A stretch of 64,000 nt of DNA from NCBI GenBank assembly GCA_963971285.1, contig OZ020261.1, positions 6,203,983 to 6,267,982 on the forward strand, read 5' to 3'. This DNA comes from Astropecten irregularis (Eukaryota > Echinodermata > Asteroidea > Paxillosida > Astropectinidae). This document shows, one piece after another, positions 54,401 through 63,937 of this stretch (position 1 is its first letter; every line of letters begins with the position of its first letter). Made by a program: the position numbers and the translations under genes. The notes beneath the pieces were generated by a model. That model had not been told where the DNA came from, ran no database searches, and worked only from the letters and a program-made list of their open reading frames with translations.

Positions 54401-56980
54401 CCTTGCATCGCCCTTGTTTATTCCTCTTCGTGGTGGGGATAAGTCAGAATCCGAATCGTGCCTTCCTTGTCTCTTCCCCAATTTGTCACCCCTGTCGCTG
54501 TTTCTGTCTCCTCGTGTGACCTGCCCCCTTCTTGGAGGTGACAGGTCCGAGTCTGAATCATGCTCTGCTCGTCTGTCAGGGGATCTACCACCCCTTGTGC
54601 CACTCTTTGTGTCACGCTTTGTGACCTGTCCCCTTCTAGGTGGTGACAGGTCCGAATCTGAATCATGCCTTGCTCGTCTGTCAGGAGATCTACCACCCCT
54701 TGTGCCACTCTTTGTGTCACGCTTTGTGACCTGTCCCCTTCTAGGTGGTGACAGGTCCGAATCTGAATCATGCCTTGCTCGTCTGTCAGGAGATCTACCC
54801 CCCCTTGTGCCACTCTTTGTGTCACCCTTTTTGACCTGTCCCCTTCTTGGTGGCGACAGGTCCGAATCTGAATCATGCCTTGCTCGTCTGTCAGGAGATC
54901 TACCACCCCTTGTGCCACTCTTTGTTTCACCCTTTGTGACCTTGCCTCTTCTTGGCGGTGACAGGTCCGAGTCTGAATCATGCCTGGCTCGTCTGTCAGG
55001 GGATCTACCTCCCCTTGTGCCACTCTTTGTTTCACCCTTTGTGCCCTTGCCTCTTCTTGGCGGTGACAGGTCCGAGTCTGAATCATGTCTGGCTCGTCTG
55101 TCAGGGGATCTGTTACCCCTTGCATCAGCCTTCCTGTCACCCCTTGAGTTATTTCCTCTTCTTGGTGGCGAAAGGTCCAAAACAGGACTCTTAGATGTTT
55201 TCCTCCTTCTTGGAGAAGCGTCTGAATCAGAATCATGTCTGCGACGAGGCAGCTTGTTCGATCTTGGAACGGAATCCGTTGCCCTGTTCTTGCTCCTTGG
55301 CTTGACAGAGTCCGAGTCAGAAGAATCATGTCTGAATGGTGCATTCTTCCGTTCCTCACTCCTGGAATGGGACTTTGATGGCCTGGAGTTCTCTCCTTGG
55401 CCCCTCCTTGAGGAGCTTGACTTAGAGGATGATGTATGTCTCACTGGGGACAAGTCAGACTCGGAGTCAGCTGAGGAGTCCCTCCTCCTCCCACGACCCT
55501 GCCTCCTAGAGGATCCACTAGACCGGGACTCTGTCTGTCCCTTTCTCGGTGGAGAAAGGTCAGAATCAGATGCCTCCTGAGCACCTCTTCCCCTCCGTCT
55601 GGGTGGTGACACATCCGAATCTGATTCCCTGTGACGGCGGGGCTGCTTAGAGGCCACAGACTTCCTTGGCGGAGAAAGGTCCGAATCGGATGAGTCGTGG
55701 CGTGCTCTACGACCCTGAGACGAACCCGGACTCTGTTTACGTTGCCGTTCAGACCAGCCTGGTCTCTCATCGTCCATTACCTTCCACTTGTTGCTCGTCC
55801 GGTACTGCTCAAGTATGACCTCATCCTTGGGACGCTCGTCAATAACATCTGCAACAAGAGGAGTCTCATCTTCCATGAGCGGATTACTTAAGTCATCTTG
55901 TTTGTCTGAAGCAGGAGCCAATGATTTGAGGTCCACGTCATCGTCAACGATGGTAAAACTCCTGAAAGTTAAGCAAAAATATCTTACTCCATAAAAGCAC
56001 TAAATTGTACACAATTGTCAAACAAAAACATCTTGCCATAAAAAAGGGTGAAGAATAGCATAAAACATAGTTAAAAATAACATGTTAATAATTAAAAGTG
56101 AAGTGAAAAAAAGAGGAAATCGGCTGATGAAAGGAAGAATTGTCTGCCTATAGGTTGCATGGAATGGTTTACGTCAATGGGCATGATGGGAACTGTAATG
56201 TAGCGTATAGAAATCAAATGGTTTCAAACGTATTTATAACTAATTTATATAGATTTTAATCATTTAATTTCTTCCCTTGGAAAATGTAGACTGGACAGGT
56301 AGAGATCATTCTTATGTATTTCCTTATATTATTTCGCAAAGCACCATGGGCATTTTGTCTCAGAATCCAAGTCTTTTTTGATGTACTGAGATTTGGGCCG
56401 AAAATTGCTCGTTTTGTTGAAATCCGAAATGATAATTCAATTTTGTATCTTCTGAATGCTTCTTCACGACATCAGGAACACCAGGGTGAGTCATTATGCC
56501 ACAGATCGCCGATTAACAGTAATTTTAGGGGTGGGGAATAAGGACTCGTGATTTTCAAGTTAAAGTTCCTGTAGGCTGTAGATAGGCTAGGCCTATGCGA
56601 CAACAACGTCAGGAGTAGTATTACTATTGGGCTACAGTTTGAGTTACTGCAGCTACATGTGCAACTTAACTGCAATTGCAAAATCATGCAAGTTTATCCG
56701 CTAATAGCCTAAGTACATGTACTGTAGGCCTAATTCAGTTATCCACACGTGTCATGTGACGAAATTGTACTTTTTTGTAGGCCCTAACTTTGTACTTTGT
56801 TTTGAAGGCAAATTTGATTGATTCTACCTGATAATAATATCATACAGTGATGCCCGTATCTTACCGTGTCACTTTAACACTCGTTTTGACCTTCTTTCGG
56901 CGTTTCTTTTTGTTGGGCTCGTCCGGTTCAGCAGACAAATACCGCTTGAGATATTCTTTCTGACTCATGGGGAGCGCCAT
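51263..56980 (-). CDS. BUD13: BUD13 homolog, RES-complex splicing factor
   Basis: Subunit of the RES (retention and splicing) complex, with Snu17/RBMX2 and Pml1/SNIP1, on the activated spliceosome. Exons (minus strand): 56980-56865, 55961-54169, 53506-53390, 52928-52808, 52386-52196, 51438-51263; phases agree and give 837 codons plus TAG. The N-terminus [17 protein letters not shown] matches the family start. [10 protein letters not shown] and VIDERPKDE follow, then a long RS/SD-rich stretch. The C-terminal block is the diagnostic part: [60 protein letters not shown] and AYHWSIEDM. It is longer than human BUD13 (619 aa) because exon 2 carries a 35-residue tandem repeat. Transcription is in the same direction as PEX19 and SIK3. 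Confidence 0.97.
51700..52180. repeat. About 90-bp minisatellite in BUD13 intron 5
   Basis: TTGGACTTTGGCAGATTCAG, GAAGGTTCCTAGCCAAAATG, GGTTAGGGTTACAGAATGTG; about 5.3 units at 88-93 bp spacing. Confidence 0.92.
52196..52386 (-). CDS. BUD13: BUD13 coding exon 5
   Basis: Acceptor CTCGCAG|GGT. The donor AAAG|GTCAGA is a weak match but is fixed by frame and homology. It encodes [20 protein letters not shown] and [13 protein letters not shown]. Confidence 0.93.
52808..52928 (-). CDS. BUD13: BUD13 coding exon 4
   Basis: Acceptor TTGGCAG|AG, donor AAGGG|GTAAGG. It encodes [20 protein letters not shown] and ends in EWGKG, both conserved in the family. Confidence 0.95.
53064..53300. repeat. 18-bp minisatellite in BUD13 intron 3
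   Basis: GAAGTCAAAGCCAAAGTT units and 6-bp variants. They give open frames rich in K/V/E that are not coding. Confidence 0.92.
53390..53506 (-). CDS. BUD13: BUD13 coding exon 3
   Basis: Acceptor TTATCAG|GT, donor GCAA|GTAAGC, phase 1 at both ends. It encodes [20 protein letters not shown], matching the region of human BUD13 that links the repeats to the C-terminal domain. Confidence 0.88.
53680..54109. mobile_element. MITE family E in BUD13 intron 2
   Basis: GACCGATCCAGTAAGCCCCG / GGCCTACTGGATCGGTC ends flanked by TA; the flanks TACAATA / TATTGTA also pair. 430 bp, no transposase. Confidence 0.9.
54169..55961 (-). CDS. BUD13: BUD13 coding exon 2, repeat-bearing
   Basis: 1793 bp from acceptor TTTCAG|GAG to donor CTTTCAG|GTGAAA. 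After [13 protein letters not shown] and the acidic DERPKDE motif it encodes about 500 residues of SR/SD-rich low-complexity protein. This includes six 35-residue repeats around [16 protein letters not shown], residues about 302-512. Confidence 0.95.
54541..55170 (-). repeat. 105-bp coding tandem repeat in BUD13 exon 2
   Basis: Six units at exactly 105-bp spacing (ACAGGTCCGA at 54541, 54646, 54751, 54856, 54961, 55066), each encoding 35 residues around [16 protein letters not shown] and [11 protein letters not shown]. Adjacent units are nearly identical. Confidence 0.96.
56865..56980 (-). CDS. BUD13: BUD13 coding exon 1
   Basis: The ATG at 56980-56978 (CCAAAATGGCG) opens [16 protein letters not shown] followed by a KKKRRKK basic patch. 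The donor ACACG|GTAAGA splits an arginine codon (phase 2). A second in-frame Met lies at residue 5. Confidence 0.93.
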
Positions 56981-57018
56981 TTTGGATCTTTGTTTGAAAA
57001 GGCCGAGAGAGGGCGCTG
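56970..57018 (-). promoter_or_regulatory. BUD13 start region with ATGGCG context
   Basis: CCAAAATGGCGC spans the start codon (YY1-like). About 25 bp upstream the plus strand carries GAGAGAGGGCGCTGTG, a motif recurring elsewhere in the window. Probable core promoter by position only. Confidence 0.35.
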
Positions 57019-57020
57019 TG

Positions 57021-57102
57021 CAAACTGAAACAGAAGGAAGGGGCGTGTCAGTCGTTTTTTATGTTTGTGGGAGGCAGTTTTTTCTTCAACAAAAAAATTT
57101 AA
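57021..57102. repeat. Direct duplication upstream of BUD13, left copy
   Basis: AACTGAAACAGAAGGAAGGG and CGTGTCAGTCGTTTTTTATG, repeated at 57470-57536 on the other side of a family A element. Confidence 0.85.
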
Positions 57103-57450
57103 ATGCAGTATCATACTTTGGTAAGACACCAAAACAGAAGTGTTCACAGATTTACGTGTAACTTACAGGGTATGAAGATAGTGGTGGTAGAAACATACCA
57201 TTAAAATCTTTCCGCCTGAAATGGTGTATTTATCCAGAAATGAGTAAAACAACGACCAAAAATCTTTTTGATCTTTTAAAAGATCAAAAATAAAAGCGAA
57301 AAGACTTAAGAAAAAATACTGTGGCTGTTTTTCACTGTTTTCTCAAAAAGGTGCCCATGGGCACCGTATGGGACAAACAGATGACTGTTACTGTATCTCT
57401 CTTGATATTTTCTGTATTTCTTTGATAAAAACCAAAGTATGATATTACCT
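57103..57450 (+). mobile_element. TTAA MITE family A, copy 11
   Basis: ATGCAGTATCATACTTTGGT to AAGTATGATATTACCT, TTAA left, TTGA right; starts 123 bp upstream of the BUD13 ATG. Confidence 0.9.
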
Positions 57451-57469
57451 TTGAGTAAAAAACTAGGAA

Positions 57470-57536
57470 ACTGAAACACTAGAACAAAGGGGCTTGTCAG
57501 TCGTTTATTATGTTTGTGGGAGGCGGTCTTTTTAAA
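57470..57536. repeat. Direct duplication upstream of BUD13, right copy
   Basis: AACTGAAACACTAGAACAAA and CTTGTCAGTCGTTTATTATG; same order and strand as 57021-57102. Confidence 0.85.
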
Positions 57537-57758
57537 TTGTAATAGAGACCAAAGACACTGGCAACAATCCTCTAATTTTGTAACAGATTCTGTAGCCAAT
57601 GCCCAAGTAATGAGTATATCTCCGTTTTATTAAAAGATCTATGGCAAAACTCTCCAATCATCAATAAGTCTAAAAGTGACCTAGGCCCTCAAACCTTGAA
57701 TACATTTATTTGTAGCTTTTTAGAGCAAATCTCTGTAAATGTTTAGGAAATCTTTTAA

Positions 57759-58111
57759 AGGTAATATCATACTTTGGTTTTTCCAAGAAATACAGATTCA
57801 TGGGCAAAAATATCAAGGAAGATACAGTAACAGTCATCTGTGAACATTTCTGTCTCATACGGTGCCCACTTTTTGAGAAAATAGTGAAAAACAGCCACAG
57901 TATTTTTTAAGTCTTTTCTCTTTTATTTTTGAGATTTTAAAAGATCAAAAAGATTTTCGCTCATTATTTGACTAATTTCTGGATATATACACCATTTCAG
58001 GCGGAAAATTTTTAAAGATATGTTTCTACCACCACCATCTTCATACTGTAAGTTATTGGTAAATCTGTGAACATTTCTGTTTTGGTTTCTTACCAAAGTA
58101 TGATACTACCT
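57759..58111 (-). mobile_element. TTAA MITE family A, copy 12
   Basis: AGGTAATATCATACTTTGGT to AAGTATGATACTACCT, TTAA on both sides (57755, 58112). Confidence 0.94.
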
Positions 58112-58325
58112 TTAATACAAAGCGAGTCTTCAGGGCAAACCAAACTGATAAGAAATTAATAATTATGAACTCTTTCCTTTTTATAAATTGCCACTTTATT
58201 TGCATAAACAATTATGTTTTACATGATTATGTACAAGATCAATGGTCAAATATTAACTGAATGCAATAAACAATGCAGATATTTTTGAGTTACTTAATAA
58301 TGTAATCATCAAATAACCACAAGGG

Positions 58326-58444
58326 AAACTGACTGAATTTAAAATAATTGGAAAGTAAACAAAGAAAAATTGACTGGAGCGGGATTCGAACCGGCGACCT
58401 CCTGAATACCGTACAGGCGCTCTACCAACTGAGCTATCCAGCCC
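58326..58444 (-). mobile_element. tRNA-derived SINE, family 1, best head
   Basis: Minus strand GGCTGGATAGCTCAGTTGGT ... GGTTCGAATCCCGCTCCAGT. The acceptor arms pair fully, but the anticodon loop lacks U33 and stems carry mismatches, so it is a SINE head, not a tRNA gene. Confidence 0.78.
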
Positions 58445-58569
58445 TACGTTGGTGATGACCCAAATAGTGAATTATCTTTGTTCGTTTGGCAGTCAGAGGC
58501 CATGAAACCACGCACACACCGCCATGCCCCAGGGATCGTTTCAATGATACACGCAGCTAGCTGCAACCT

Positions 58570-58700
58570 GGGAACGGTACATGGGGGATCACTCAAAGCC
58601 GTATACAAGGCCATATCCTCTTTCAGTGATCCCCCATGTAGTCGCCGGTTCGAATCCTGCTCCAGTAAATTTTCTTTGCTCACTTTTCAATTACTTAATA
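58570..58700 (+). mobile_element. SINE family 1 partial, inverted partner
   Basis: GGTTCGAATCCTGCTCCAGT with tail CACTTTTCAATTACTTAATA, opposite to the 58326 copy; ACATGGGGGATCACT / AGTGATCCCCCATGT just before it. Confidence 0.7.
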
Positions 58701-59208
58701 ATGTAAACGGACAACCCAAACAATCCTATTTATGTAATAAAATATTTCACCAATATTGTATTTTCAAAAAACAAACCCACTTCGTCTTTGGTGCTAAATT
58801 TTGAGTTAGAAAGTCCATGTCATATGATATTATGATTTTAAAAACAAAAAAGCAACCAAAACCCACTAAAAATTCATTGTTATTACGAATCCCACCAAAG
58901 CCAGTGCATTATTCTGTTCATGTGCACTCATAAGCACTGTGCTGATTCAAGTTTGGTGAAGAGCATGTGTTATTCGAATAATTTTATTTTAAAAATATAA
59001 AAAAATGGGAAATTACAAATGTTGAGCGCAATTTTGATGCCTGCGCAAGTTTTATACTGGGCCTTGCATAATTTTGAATTTGACATTCTTTTGGGATTTT
59101 TTTCAACCAAGGCAGGTAGATACCTTCACTTCAGTTAGGCCTAGGTTAAAAAACGTTGGACATAGCCTTACAGGTTTTCATTAGTAACAAGTCACTTTGG
59201 ACAAATGG
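58701..59208. other. Intergenic DNA without recognised features
   Basis: AT-rich; no gene or bounded element recognised. Confidence 0.45.
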
Positions 59209-59212
59209 TTAA

Positions 59213-59570
59213 AGGTAGTATCATACTTTGGTTTTTGTCAATGAAGTACAGATTCATGGGCAAAAATATCAAGGAAGATACAGTCCCAGTCATCTGTGAA
59301 AATTTCAATTCCATATGGTGCCCACTTTTTGAGAAAATCGTGAAAAACGGCCTCATTATTTCTTAAGTCTTTTCTCTTTTATTTTTGATCTTTTAAAAGA
59401 TCAAAAAGATTTTCGGTCGTTGTTTTACTTATTTCTGGATAAATACACCATTTCAGGCGGAAACATTTTAACGGTAGGTTTTCTACTAGCATCATCTTCA
59501 TACCCTGAAAGTTATACGTTAATCTGTGAACATTTCTGTTTTGGTCTCTTACCAAAGTATGATACTACCT
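59213..59570 (-). mobile_element. TTAA MITE family A, copy 13
   Basis: AGGTAGTATCATACTTTGGT to AAGTATGATACTACCT, TTAA on both sides (59209, 59571). Confidence 0.95.
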
Positions 59571-59709
59571 TTAAAGATTGCGCAGGTTGAAAGATTGTGC
59601 TCAAGACAAATATTGAATTTGGTGAATTTGATATTACAGTGTTACTAGTGCTTGAAAGAGACGATAAGTTCATGTATACACCACTGCAAATAAAGATGAT
59701 GACTGATAA

Positions 59710-60175
59710 GCCAATCACAAAATCAATGTTAATGTTCATTTCAACCAATCACGTTCAATGCTGATAGTCTATCCAATTATCCAACCAATCACAATCAATA
59801 TTGACATTCTTTTCAACCAATCACAATCAATGCTGAAAACCATTCCAACTTCCAACCAATCACTGTTAATGCTGATGATCTTATCAACCAATCACAATCA
59901 ATGTTGACATTCTTCTCAACCAATCACAATCAATGCTGAAAACCATTCCAACTTCCAACCAATCACTGTTAATGCTGATGATCTTACCAACCAATCACAA
60001 TTAATGTTGATGTATATTCAACCAATCAGAAGAAGCCCATATAATTTTACGGCCAATCAGAGTCGATGATTAATTTTAAACCAGCCAAAAGTGTTTATCA
60101 GGATGTCCATACCAAGCACTGTAAATAACCCAGCCAATAACAAGTCTACGTTGATAATTCCCCCTGACCAATCAC
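59710..60175 (+). promoter_or_regulatory. Array of about 14 CCAAT motifs
   Basis: Repeated AACCAATCACAATCAATG and related units place about 14 CCAAT pentamers, nearly all in CCAATCA context and on one strand, in 465 bp between the PEX19 stop and BUD13. Part is a duplicated block of about 120 bp. CCAAT is the NF-Y core, but a regulatory role is inference. Confidence 0.45.
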
Positions 60176-60190
60176 AGATCAGTATTCATG

Positions 60191-60277
60191 TCACATGATG
60201 CTGCACTGGTCCCCTTGTGGCATCCCCGGTATCTTTGGCATTCCTTGGCTGTCAAACTGTAGCCCCAAGCCGGCGCC
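60191..60277 (-). CDS. PEX19: PEX19 last exon with CaaX box
   Basis: Acceptor GTTGCAG|GGC, stop TGA at 60193-60191. It encodes LGLQFDSQGMPKIPG and ends QCSIM, a farnesylation motif. Farnesylation of PEX19 is known to increase cargo affinity. Confidence 0.95.
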   Translation of the reverse strand, partial: GAGLGLQFDSQGMPKIPGMPQGDQCSIM

Positions 60278-63200
60278 CTGCAACAAGAACATAGTAAAGC
60301 TGAATATTATTACGGGGAACCATTTTCTAGTTACTATAAATGACAATGGAAAATTGGATTGGTTGTCGGGTGTTATGACCCCAGCTGCCTGGCAGTCCTG
60401 AGCACGCATGTCACACGACAATGCACCAATTTTGTTTGCTATGTGCATGTGTGTTGTGACCTACTTTGCTGTGCACAAGCGTGGTGTGACGTATTTTGAT
60501 CTTTTGATCCTCCAGACGCAGTCAGACCGCAGAGGATCGACCGGACAGCCTATCTCGTGACAGCGGTTTCTAAGACCGCTGCCTTAGTACTATTAAATCA
60601 GGAAGTGGTGGGTTCGAATCCCACACAAGCTAGCACAATAACTGTTCACATAAACATCCTAAAGCACTGAGTTAACTATGCTAATGCATTCAATGACAGC
60701 AAGCCCTTTTTAAATGGCCAAATAATCATTGCAAAGTAACGTACCCCTTCACCAACGATATCAGCCGGTGGTTGTCCTAGACCTTCCATCTGCAAATGAA
60801 GACGACAAAATTGATAGATAAAATTTTTGCAAATGTTCATGCTTAGCAAAAATACATCTTACATGTGATTTTGGCCGGTTGCTTGTATTTGTTAGGTATC
60901 AAAATGGGAACCAGTGACAAGCCATATACCTCACATGAGATTCTGGCCAATAGCCAGTGTCTGCTAGGTAACAAAACGGTAACCAGTGACAAGCCATAAT
61001 CTTACATGATACTTTGGCTGGTAACCCATATCTGCTAAGCAAAACAAAGGGAACCAGTGACGAGCCATATATCTTACATGAGATTTTGGCCGGTAAACCA
61101 TATCTGCTATAAAGCAAAACACAGGGAACCAGTGACAAGCCATTTATCTCACATGAGACTTTGGTTGGTAACCCATACCTGCTAAGCAAAACACGAGAAC
61201 CAGTGATGAGCCATATATCTTGCATGAGATTTTGGTTGGTAACCCACATGGGACTCCCCCATAACCCACCTCCTGGATGAGGTCCATTATCCTCGTCATT
61301 CTTTGCTCTTTCACGTTGGCGGAGTCTGACGGGTCTTCCGCTTCGTACTCGGTGCACAGTCGTCTCATGAGTCCAAACTGTTTCGTGTATCGCTCAAAAT
61401 CGGCTGCCTCTACCTTGGTCTCATTCTCCTCCAGCCATAATGGGTACTGAAACACAAAACGGCAGTAGGGTCCAAAATTTGACATCATGAAACAGCATAT
61501 AATCACAAAACTGCACTAGAGGCTAAAGGTATTCATGTACACACTCTTAATGAAATAAGCTCTGTCATTTTAGCAAAGGGATCCCCATTCCTTGAAACAT
61601 ACTTCTGTGTATCTCTACCCTTCCAGCACCACACCTTACCCCAACACCCCTTTGGTGAGAACCGCGTCCATTTCAATGACCATTCACTTCTTATTTTAAT
61701 GATACTATCACAGAATGTGGTCCAATGAACATTGAAAGATATTGCTGAATGTAAAGGAAACAACAAAAGCAATGATGCTATGTATTTTCTACAGCTATGG
61801 AAAGTTTGCAAAAATGTTGTATTTGGTAACGCTGTTTGTCGAGAAGATGAAATGATTTGCAACATTTGGCTGCCCAAGTATTGCCAACCACCAGTCAATG
61901 TTTGTATAAAACAAAAGAGAGGTCTATAGTTTTTTTTGCAATCAGATCTTCCTGATTGCCCTGGTTTCCCCTCCCCTTTCCTTTAGCCCTCACCTTTGAG
62001 TGATGGCCCTCTAAAAACTGACCTTCTCCACGACTTCCTTGAGGGATGGGTACAGGATATCCTTGGAGAGTAGGCTCTGCATCATCTGTTGCATCATGGG
62101 CATCATCTCACTCTCAGATCCGTCTCCAATATGCATCTTCTCCATCTGCCTGAAGACCTCCTCCTCTGGAATGCTGCCGTCCTTGTCAACAAAATTTGAA
62201 AATAATATAAAGGCTCAGTAAGACTTAAAGGTAGTATCATACTTTGGTAAGAAACCAAAACAGAAATGTTCACAGATTTACGTATAACTTACAAGGTATG
62301 AAGATGGTGGTGGTAGAAACATACCGTTCAATTTTTTCCACCTGAAATGGTGTATTTATCCAGAAATTAGTAAAACAACGACCAAATGAGAAAACACTTA
62401 AGAAATACTGTGGCTGTTTTTCACTGTTTTCTCAAAAAGTGGGCAACGTATGGGACTGAAATTTTCACAGATGACTGTTACTGTATATGTCTTGATATTT
62501 TTGCCCATGAATCTGTATTTCTTTGATAAAAACCAAAGTTATGCATGGTTGAAGTACTAAAATAAGGTGGGTTTGCGGTGACACCATGTAATCTCTTATG
62601 TTAGAGTGTGTGGTTTTTAGAAGAACCGGCGGTTTTATCACTTGACATTAATCCGAACAGTGTGCTCTGTGACAGAGTATGCTCTGTTAACAATCCTGAA
62701 TGTAGCACACTGTTCGGAACCTTGGCTCTGGCTTCGTATCTGTCATCCAAACAATGAAAATAAAGCTTGTGTTTTTCTATTGAAGCTAAAGCTCACTTCT
62801 AGCTCTTGTTCAAAACAGAGCATCTACCTTCAAGCACTTGGAAGTAGATGCTCTGTTTTTCAAGCTAAAGCCAAAAGCCTCTATTTAAATAATACCTGTT
62901 ACTTTAAAATGGATGCATGTCTCTCTCTTTGAGTATTGGGATTCTGAAGAGATTAGTCAATTTCACCAAACTCATTGTAACTTACTATCAATCATATAGG
63001 ACTTATGACGCATTGCAGCCCAACGTAGAAGTCATATGATACGATGCGTTGTGTTATATGATAACTTGAAAAGACCGATCCATTAAGCCCCGCCCCATTT
63101 TGCATTGACCAATCACAGCCACCAAAATCTGATCACCATTTGCAGCAGCTATTTTGGTGATCTCATGCTAGCGATCGCGGTATTGATTACAGCAGTGTTT

Positions 63201-63748
63201 ATGTCTACGAACTGGAAAAACAATAAATACCATCCTCTGCAAGTGCAACACAACTTCACAAGTACAGTACCTTTCTGCTACAAATTGAAGGTGTTTATAT
63301 TTTCATTGCAATTCTGACTCGCGATGCCCTGGCAAGAGAGGATGTGTACATTTTGTCACGGTGACCTTTTCCTAAGCAAAAGTCCAGCGGAGAGAAATGC
63401 TTTCGGTGATAACGGTTGGAGGCGTGGGAGATCGCGTGACACATTACACGCGCGCATGTGCGTTGTTGCTTGGAAATTGCTATGGTGGGTGTGGCCTACT
63501 GGATCCGTGTATAACAATCGAATGTAGGGCTTTGTGAAATTGACCCCTGGTCATCTAATAGTTTAATAATACTCGGTCAGTCACAGTCCTTTTGATGACA
63601 AACGGTATTGAGGCCTTTAGTAATACCTTTAACTCCTGTGCACTTTGGACAAGTCTGTTGATGGTGTCGCCTAGCGTGCTGTCGAGTGTGTCCCCTCCTG
63701 ATGATGTAGCGCCCTCGCTTGGTGGAGCTGTCCCAAAACCTGGAAAAC
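60191..63748 (-). CDS. PEX19: PEX19 peroxisomal biogenesis factor, 3' five exons
   Basis: Cytosolic receptor and chaperone that binds peroxisomal membrane proteins and docks on PEX3. Exons (minus strand): 63748-63627, 62181-62023, 61446-61270, 60789-60745, 60277-60191; all GT-AG and in phase, 196 residues. Recognised from LLSKDILYPSLKEVVEKYP (human LLSKDVLYPSLKEITEKYP), the following WL..NE helix, LGQPPADIVGEG and the C-terminal CSIM, a CaaX farnesylation box equivalent to human CLIM. The N-terminal PEX3-binding part is beyond the right edge. It lies 3.2 kb upstream of BUD13 in the same orientation. Confidence 0.94.
60535..60640 (+). mobile_element. tRNA-like repeat in PEX19 intron
   Basis: GTGGGTTCGAATCCCAC forms a perfect T-arm, preceded by CAGCGGTTTCTAAGACCGCT; no complete cloverleaf. 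Confidence 0.45.
60745..60789 (-). CDS. PEX19: PEX19 45-bp microexon
   Basis: 15 codons MEGLGQPPADIVGEG between TTTGCAG|ATG and GGG|GTACGT. It corresponds to human LQDLGHPPKELAGE. Phase 0 at both ends, so it could be skipped without a frame change. Confidence 0.92.
60895..61250. repeat. 72-bp minisatellite in PEX19 intron, about 5 copies
   Basis: GGGAACCAGTGACAAGCCAT and ATGAGATTTTGGCCGGTAAC at 71-75 bp spacing, ending about 20 bp from the exon at 61270. Confidence 0.93.
61270..61446 (-). CDS. PEX19: PEX19 exon: WLEEN to LIQE helices
   Basis: 59 codons, acceptor TTTCAG|TAC, donor CAGGAG|GTGGGT. It continues YPLWLEENETK, then FERYTKQFGLMRRLCTEYEA and RIMDLIQE, matching the helical C-terminal domain of the human protein. 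Confidence 0.95.
62023..62181 (-). CDS. PEX19: PEX19 exon: LLSKDILYPSLKE block
   Basis: 53 codons, acceptor GACAAG|GAC, donor GAGAAG|GTCAGT. PMMQQMMQSLLSKDILYPSL is the signature of the PEX19 cargo-binding domain. A TTAA MITE begins only 47 bp upstream of the acceptor. Confidence 0.96.
62229..62540 (+). mobile_element. TTAA MITE family A, copy 14
   Basis: AGGTAGTATCATACTTTGGT after TTAA (62225-62228); the right end stops at AAAAACCAAAG. The palindromic centre is deleted. Confidence 0.88.
62956..63547. mobile_element. MITE family D, copy 3, holding a family E element
   Basis: GTCAATTTCACCAAACTCAT (62956) and AGGGCTTTGTGAAATTGACC (63527-63546) are the two ends, separated by 63073-63509. Confidence 0.78.
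63073..63509. mobile_element. MITE family E, copy 2, nested
   Basis: GACCGATCCATTAAGCCCCG / GTGGCCTACTGGATCCGTG; matches 53680-54109 along its length. Confidence 0.88.
63627..63748 (-). CDS. PEX19: PEX19 exon (central)
   Basis: Acceptor TTTTTTCAG|GT, donor AAG|GTATTA. It encodes FPGFGTAPPSEGATSSGGD and TINRLVQSAQELK. This is the least conserved visible exon. A second possible acceptor lies 9 bp further in (TTCCAG), so the exact start could shift by three codons. Confidence 0.8.
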
Positions 63749-63937
63749 CTGAAAAAATGGGTAACATTAGATGAAGGGCGAACTAGTAAACTAGGTTCCA
63801 ATTTTCTGGGCCGAGTGATGACAAAACCCTCACCCCCCCAATCCCTAGAGATGATGGCACCCCCTCATGTTTGTGTTTTTGGGGGACAGGTTCGAAGTGT
63901 CCCTGGGGTAAACCTCACTCATGAAACACTATCTTGG

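Noticed and set aside
53997-55580. 527-codon open frame on the plus strand opposite BUD13 exon 2
   Set aside because: It is the antisense of the SR/SD repeat region and extends into intron 2 and MITE E. The minus frame has the homology and splice sites.
58372-58444. tRNA gene on the minus strand
   Set aside because: The acceptor arm pairs, but position 33 is not U, the anticodon stem and T-stem have mismatches, and it carries the SINE tail seen in four other copies.
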